Shown here one piece after another: positions 6,418-9,477 of a DNA stretch of 9,477 nucleotides. Position 1 is the stretch's first letter; each line of letters starts with the position of its first letter. Under the pieces are notes generated by a model. The model had not been told where the DNA came from. It did not search any database and worked only from the letters and a program-made list of their open reading frames with translations. The translations under genes and the position numbers were made by a program. This DNA comes from an uncultured Bacillota bacterium (lineage in GTDB: Bacteria; Bacillota_I; Bacilli_A; RFN20; CAG-449), in the NCBI GenBank assembly GCA_902493275.1, contig CABUOQ010000039.1:1-9477 (forward strand), in the 5' to 3' direction.

Positions 6418-7995
6418 TTGAAAGATAATAAAATTTACAACACAGCTTTATATTGTAGACTATCACTTGATGATGGAAGTGTAGGAGAATCAGGAAGTAT
6501 TCAAACACAAAAGATTATTTTAGAAGAATATGCTAAGATGCATGGATTTAAGATTTATGATGTTTATGTAGATGATGGATATAGTGGTCTTAACTTTAAT
6601 AGACCAGGATTTCAAAGAATGATTCAAGATATTCAAAGTGGTAAGATTAATTTAGTTATTACTAAAGACTTATCAAGACTTGGTAGAAATTATATTGAAA
6701 CTGGTTATTATACAGAACATTACTTTAAAGATGTAGGAGTTAGATATATTGCTATTAATGATGGTATTGATACCATTAATGATAATAATGATATAGCACC
6801 ATTTAAAAACATCTTAAATGATATGTATTCAAAAGACTTGTCTAGAAAAGTAAAAGCTGCAAAAAGAAGTAGAAATCAAAAAGGATTATATACTGCAGCT
6901 CAAGTACCATATGGATATAAAAAAGATCCACTAGACAATAATCATCTAATCGTGGATGAAGAAATAAGACCTATTATTAAACTTATCTTTAGATTAGCAT
7001 TAGAAGGTCATGGTTGCCCTAAAATTGCGTCTATTTTAACTGAGAAAGGTATTTATACTCCAGGTTATTATAAACGAATTAAAGGCGATATTAGGTTTGC
7101 TAGATTTAAAAATCAAGGCTGGACTTATGTAACAGTAAGAAAGATACTTGGAGATGTTGTATATTTAGGTCATATTGAATCTAATAAGTATGAAGTAATT
7201 AACTATAAAACAAAGAAATGTGTTCCAGTACCTAAAGAAAGACATTTAATAGTTAAGAATACTCATGAAGCAATAATCTCTGAAAGTGATTTTGATGCAG
7301 TACAATCTATGATAGCATCTCGTACTCATCCTTGGGTACATAATCATGAAAACTTATTTAAAGGAATTATTTATTGTGCTCATTGTGGTAATAGAATGGC
7401 TTTAGTTTATCAAAAAAGAAAATATGGTACAGTAAGTCATACATATAAATGTACAACTTATATGAGAAACAAGGATTATTGTCCTAGACCTAATACTTTA
7501 CTTCATAGACAAATTAAATCAATCGTAGAACAAGAACTAAGAGATTTAACTAAAAATATCAATAGAGAAGAATTCTTAACTAAACTATTAGAAAGAAAAA
7601 AGAAAGAATCATCTAATATTGATATTGAATCTAAAATAAGTAAGTTAGAAGCTAGAAAAGATAAGTTATATCAATTAACTAAGAAAGTGTATGATGATGC
7701 TTTAAATGAAATCATTGATAGTGAAACTTCGTCTAAAATGATTAAAGAATATCAAGAAGAACAAAAAAAGATAATAAGTGAAATAGAAACACTTAAGAAT
7801 CTAAAACAAGAAGAAGAGTCTACAATAGAAAATTACAAATTATTAAAAGCAAAAGTAAATGAATTTTTAGAGTTTAAAGAACTTAATTCTCTAATTGTTC
7901 ATTCGTTAATATCTAGGATAGAAGTTGGATATAGAGATAATCCAAGGACTATTAAAATATATTACAAGTTCATCGATGATTCTATATCAAATTAA
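6418..7995 (+). CDS. Large serine recombinase (TndX/TnpX-like)
   Basis: A 525-residue large serine recombinase. The N-terminal resolvase domain has the nucleophile Ser16 in YCRLSLDDG, an active-site DLSRLGRN with Arg87 and Arg90, and YVDDGYSGLNFNRPGF. A recombinase domain follows, with VPYGYKKDP near 163 and TVRKILGD near 239. A zinc ribbon has CAHC (320/323), then C345 and C355. The last 150 residues are charged and probably coiled-coil, typical for integrases that pair attachment sites. Such enzymes integrate and excise transposons or phages through a 5'-phosphoserine link, usually with a 2-bp crossover. I prefer TTG 6418, five bases after AAGGAGG; the upstream GTG at 6397 lies in a hairpin stem with no ribosome site. 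The gene is bracketed by about 37-bp imperfect direct repeats, the right copy overlapping its last codon. Confidence 0.9.
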   Translation: MKDNKIYNTALYCRLSLDDGSVGESGSIQTQKIILEEYAKMHGFKIYDVYVDDGYSGLNFNRPGFQRMIQDIQSGKINLVITKDLSRLGRNYIETGYYTEHYFKDVGVRYIAINDGIDTINDNNDIAPFKNILNDMYSKDLSRKVKAAKRSRNQKGLYTAAQVPYGYKKDPLDNNHLIVDEEIRPIIKLIFRLALEGHGCPKIASILTEKGIYTPGYYKRIKGDIRFARFKNQGWTYVTVRKILGDVVYLGHIESNKYEVINYKTKKCVPVPKERHLIVKNTHEAIISESDFDAVQSMIASRTHPWVHNHENLFKGIIYCAHCGNRMALVYQKRKYGTVSHTYKCTTYMRNKDYCPRPNTLLHRQIKSIVEQELRDLTKNINREEFLTKLLERKKKESSNIDIESKISKLEARKDKLYQLTKKVYDDALNEIIDSETSSKMIKEYQEEQKKIISEIETLKNLKQEEESTIENYKLLKAKVNEFLEFKELNSLIVHSLISRIEVGYRDNPRTIKIYYKFIDDSISN

Positions 7996-8024
7996 TATGG
8001 ATTTAAGACAACTTGTGATATAAT
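7988..8024 (+). repeat. Right copy of the imperfect direct repeat, with extended -10 promoter facing the orphan Rhs module
   Basis: It overlaps the recombinase stop codon and contains CAAAT, ATGGATTTAA and AACTTGTGATATAAT, the counterpart of 6346-6382. TGATATAAT (8016-8024) is a perfect extended -10, better than in the left copy, and points at the Rhs module downstream. A -35 box is not evident. Confidence 0.55.
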
Positions 8025-8064
8025 ATTAGGTGTAATAGTAAAGAGAAGATTGGAGTTGCAATAG

Positions 8065-8901
8065 GATAGTCCAGTCGAAACTGGGCTTTATTATCTTAAT
8101 AGCAGATACTATGATCCTAATACTGGTAGATTTATCTCTCCTGACATCTTATCTATCCTTGATGAAACTAGATTTCAAATTAATGGATTGAACTTATACT
8201 GTTACTGTGGTAATGATCCGATTATGTTTGTTGATGAATCCGGACACAGTCCTGAATGGTGGCAGTGGTTGATATCAGGTTTAGAGGTAGTTGCTGGAAT
8301 AACGCTGTGTTTTGTTCCTGGAGCTCAAGGGGTAGGTATAAGCCTTATTGTTGGCGGAGGATTGGGGTTAATATCCAATGCGGTATCACCAATAATTGGG
8401 CAAGCGATTGGTGGAGCTTCGTCTATAGTTAATGGTTGGGGAGCTTTTTCGACCGGTATGTCGATTCTTGGATTAGGTGTTCCTGGCTTGATTGGAGGTA
8501 TTGCTTTAATGCTAGTTGGCGGTGCTACGATGGCGTTCGGTGTTAATGAAATTGTTGCAGCAGCAACTGGTACGAATTATATACAACAATGGACAGGAAT
8601 GAGTGATACTGCTTATGGTTGGACTTATTTTGGATTAAATCTAGCTTCAAGTATTGGGCAAATTGCTGGTAATGTTTATTATTTGGAGTCAGTAAAATCA
8701 CCTAGGATAGGTTATGATGGTAAATCTAATGGCTTTCGATATAAAACTAAAAATGGAAAAATGTTTGATTTTGATTATCCTCATGGTAATATTCGAAAAA
8801 ATCATTTTCATGGTTGGAATGGACCAGGGTTAACAGGCAGGACAAGCGGACAACATTGGAATTACTTAAGATTAATATGGTGGCTAATATCAGGGAGGTA
8901 A
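8065..8901 (+). CDS. Orphan Rhs core/toxin module, 5'-truncated and without its own start
   Basis: The frame is open from 8065, just after an in-frame TAG, and encodes 278 residues. The first part is Rhs core: ETGLYYLNSRYYDP, NTGRFISPD, NGLNLYCYCGNDP, then VDESGHSP at the core/tail boundary. No ATG, GTG or TTG with a ribosome site precedes it; the TTG at 8188 and ATG at 8224 lie inside the core and lack one. It is therefore a displaced C-terminal module that would become a toxin only when joined to a full Rhs gene. The tail is first a hydrophobic Gly-rich pre-toxin region ending around the GTNYIQQWTGMSD segment. It finishes in a polar domain with FDFDYPHG, HFHGWNGP and QHWNYL, whose histidines suggest a nuclease-like active site; I cannot name the family. 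The last codons include GGGAGG, the ribosome site of the next gene. Confidence 0.75.
   Translation, partial: DSPVETGLYYLNSRYYDPNTGRFISPDILSILDETRFQINGLNLYCYCGNDPIMFVDESGHSPEWWQWLISGLEVVAGITLCFVPGAQGVGISLIVGGGLGLISNAVSPIIGQAIGGASSIVNGWGAFSTGMSILGLGVPGLIGGIALMLVGGATMAFGVNEIVAAATGTNYIQQWTGMSDTAYGWTYFGLNLASSIGQIAGNVYYLESVKSPRIGYDGKSNGFRYKTKNGKMFDFDYPHGNIRKNHFHGWNGPGLTGRTSGQHWNYLRLIWWLISGR
8068..8087 (+). repeat. Hairpin at the start of the orphan Rhs module
   Basis: AGTCCAGT (8068-8075) and ACTGGGCT (8080-8087) pair over 8 bp with one wobble around the loop CGAA, followed by TTTATTAT. The Rhs core normally reads DSETG; here DS and ETG are separated by six extra bases, CCAGTC, which help form the stem. 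It may be a weak terminator or a junction scar. Confidence 0.4.
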
Positions 8902-8904
8902 TTT

Positions 8905-9303
8905 ATGGGCATCCAGTATATTAAAAACAAGAGATTGTGGGATGAACAGCAAAAAAAAATAAGTAAATTAGTGGAAAAACCCTATGAAAGTTTGAGTATA
9001 CAAGATAAATTGGAGATTGCATATGATAAATATTTTAAACTTGAAAAAATGTCATATGCAGAATATGAGTTAATGGTATTGTATACGAGTGATGAAATAT
9101 GGTTTTACTATAAAAATGCTGTATATCAAATTGACTATGGGCTTCCAAACATAACGGCGATGTATATTACAAAGTATAAAAATAAGCAAAAAATATCTGA
9201 AAGAAGTGAAAACTTTTCATCAGTTACTGAATTGCTTAATAAATTCACAATAGACGGCAAAACCATTAAAGAAATATGGGATGATGTTACATTTTGTGAA
9301 TAA
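8905..9303 (+). CDS. Small soluble protein, candidate immunity protein for the orphan Rhs toxin
   Basis: A 132-residue protein with no signal peptide or membrane segment. Its ATG lies three bases after the stop of the Rhs module, and its ribosome site GGGAGGT (8893-8899) overlaps the toxin's last codons, so the pair is tightly coupled. The N-terminal half is charged and helical-looking (KLEIAYDKYFKLEKMSYAEYEL). The C-terminal half has alternating aromatic stretches (DEIWFYYKNAVYQIDYG) and ends in DGKTIKEIWDDVTF. I do not recognise a named family; immunity is inferred from position. A cytosolic antidote fits a toxin acting inside the cell, unlike the membrane protein beside the first toxin. 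It may be transcribed from the extended -10 at 8016-8024 even if the toxin module is untranslated. No U-run terminator follows. Confidence 0.72.
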   Translation: MGIQYIKNKRLWDEQQKKISKLVEKPYESLSIQDKLEIAYDKYFKLEKMSYAEYELMVLYTSDEIWFYYKNAVYQIDYGLPNITAMYITKYKNKQKISERSENFSSVTELLNKFTIDGKTIKEIWDDVTFCE

Positions 9304-9323
9304 ATAAAGTTGGATTCTGACTT

Positions 9324-9424
9324 GTAGGGTAAGGAGTTACCCGTTGTGGCAATTCCTTATCCTGCCTGCAAATTCTCGGATTTTGCCACAAAATATTGTT
9401 GTAAAAACTATAAATTTTGTGGCA
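9324..9424 (+). repeat. Nested inverted repeats after the second immunity gene
   Basis: AGGGTAAGGAGTT (9326-9338) pairs with AATTCCTTATCCT (9351-9363) with two wobbles; a shorter alternative is GGGTAA-GGAG-TTACCC (9327-9342). TGCCACAAAAT (9384-9394) and ATTTTGTGGCA (9414-9424) are a perfect 11-bp inverted repeat. A third related copy, TTGTGGCAA (9344-9352), can pair with 9383-9391 instead. No T run follows, so these are not ordinary terminators. Confidence 0.5.
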
Positions 9425-9477
9425 GGGTTAGATATTCTTGGGGACACAAATGCAATTATTAATATTAATGCAATCAG
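9424..9477 (+). pseudogene. Possible start of a third Rhs core fragment, cut by the window edge
   Basis: The frame reads GLDILGDTNAIININAI up to the edge and resembles the Rhs repeat motif of the YDILGNIxAIID type. It is open back to about 9306 with no plausible start, and the part before 9424 is not Rhs-like. The homology therefore seems to begin at the end of the inverted repeat. Only about 17 residues are visible, so the call is tentative. Confidence 0.35.

Noticed and set aside
7221..7236. TTCCAGTACC inside the serine recombinase, matching the array motif
   Set aside because: Only ten bases match, and they encode VPVP in a conserved coding stretch, so chance is the simplest explanation.
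1263..8085. Matching target-site repeats at the outer edges of the island
   Set aside because: Only short matches such as AAAGAGA and AGTTGCA are shared between the edges, at different spacing, which is not enough to call attachment sites.

Overview
The window is AT-rich DNA, probably from a Firmicutes-type bacterium such as an Erysipelotrichia, Mollicutes-related or clostridial gut lineage. Signs are strong AGGAGG-type ribosome sites, TTG/GTG starts next to ATG, WapA-like Rhs proteins and a TndX/TnpX-like large serine recombinase. TAA is the usual stop and tryptophans are TGG, so nothing suggests TGA recoding. The species cannot be named from sequence alone.

The layout is a polymorphic-toxin (Rhs) locus with a mobile defence island inside it. 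At the left edge (2-877) is the C-terminal end of an Rhs protein: conserved core, a DPSGH boundary and a hydrophobic toxin-like tail. A small membrane protein follows (891-1262, candidate immunity), then a terminator. A second, orphan Rhs C-terminal module sits at 8065-8901. It has core sequence and a different tail but no start codon or RBS of its own, and is followed by a soluble candidate immunity gene (8905-9303). At the extreme right edge a third Rhs-like reading frame may begin.

Between the two modules (about 1340-8060) lie genes unrelated to Rhs. A minus-strand operon (4835 down to 1379) encodes two different D12-class adenine methyltransferases and an HNH endonuclease, in the order methylase-methylase-nuclease. 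This is a candidate type II restriction-modification system; two methylases suggest an asymmetric, type IIS-like site. It has its own terminator at the left end and a bidirectional terminator upstream. On the plus strand follow a tyrosine integrase (5313-6242) and a large serine recombinase (6418-7995).

The non-coding DNA is the least ordinary part. Four related motifs about 73 bp apart lie upstream of the integrase. A possible three-way-junction structure lies between the two recombinases. A pair of about 37-bp imperfect direct repeats, each carrying an extended -10 promoter, brackets the serine recombinase. A hairpin covers the ribosome site of the second methylase. A stop codon and a small hairpin sit at the start of the orphan Rhs module. 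The whole looks like a restriction-modification cargo with recombination genes, lodged between toxin/immunity cassettes that may themselves be exchanged by recombination through the shared Rhs core.
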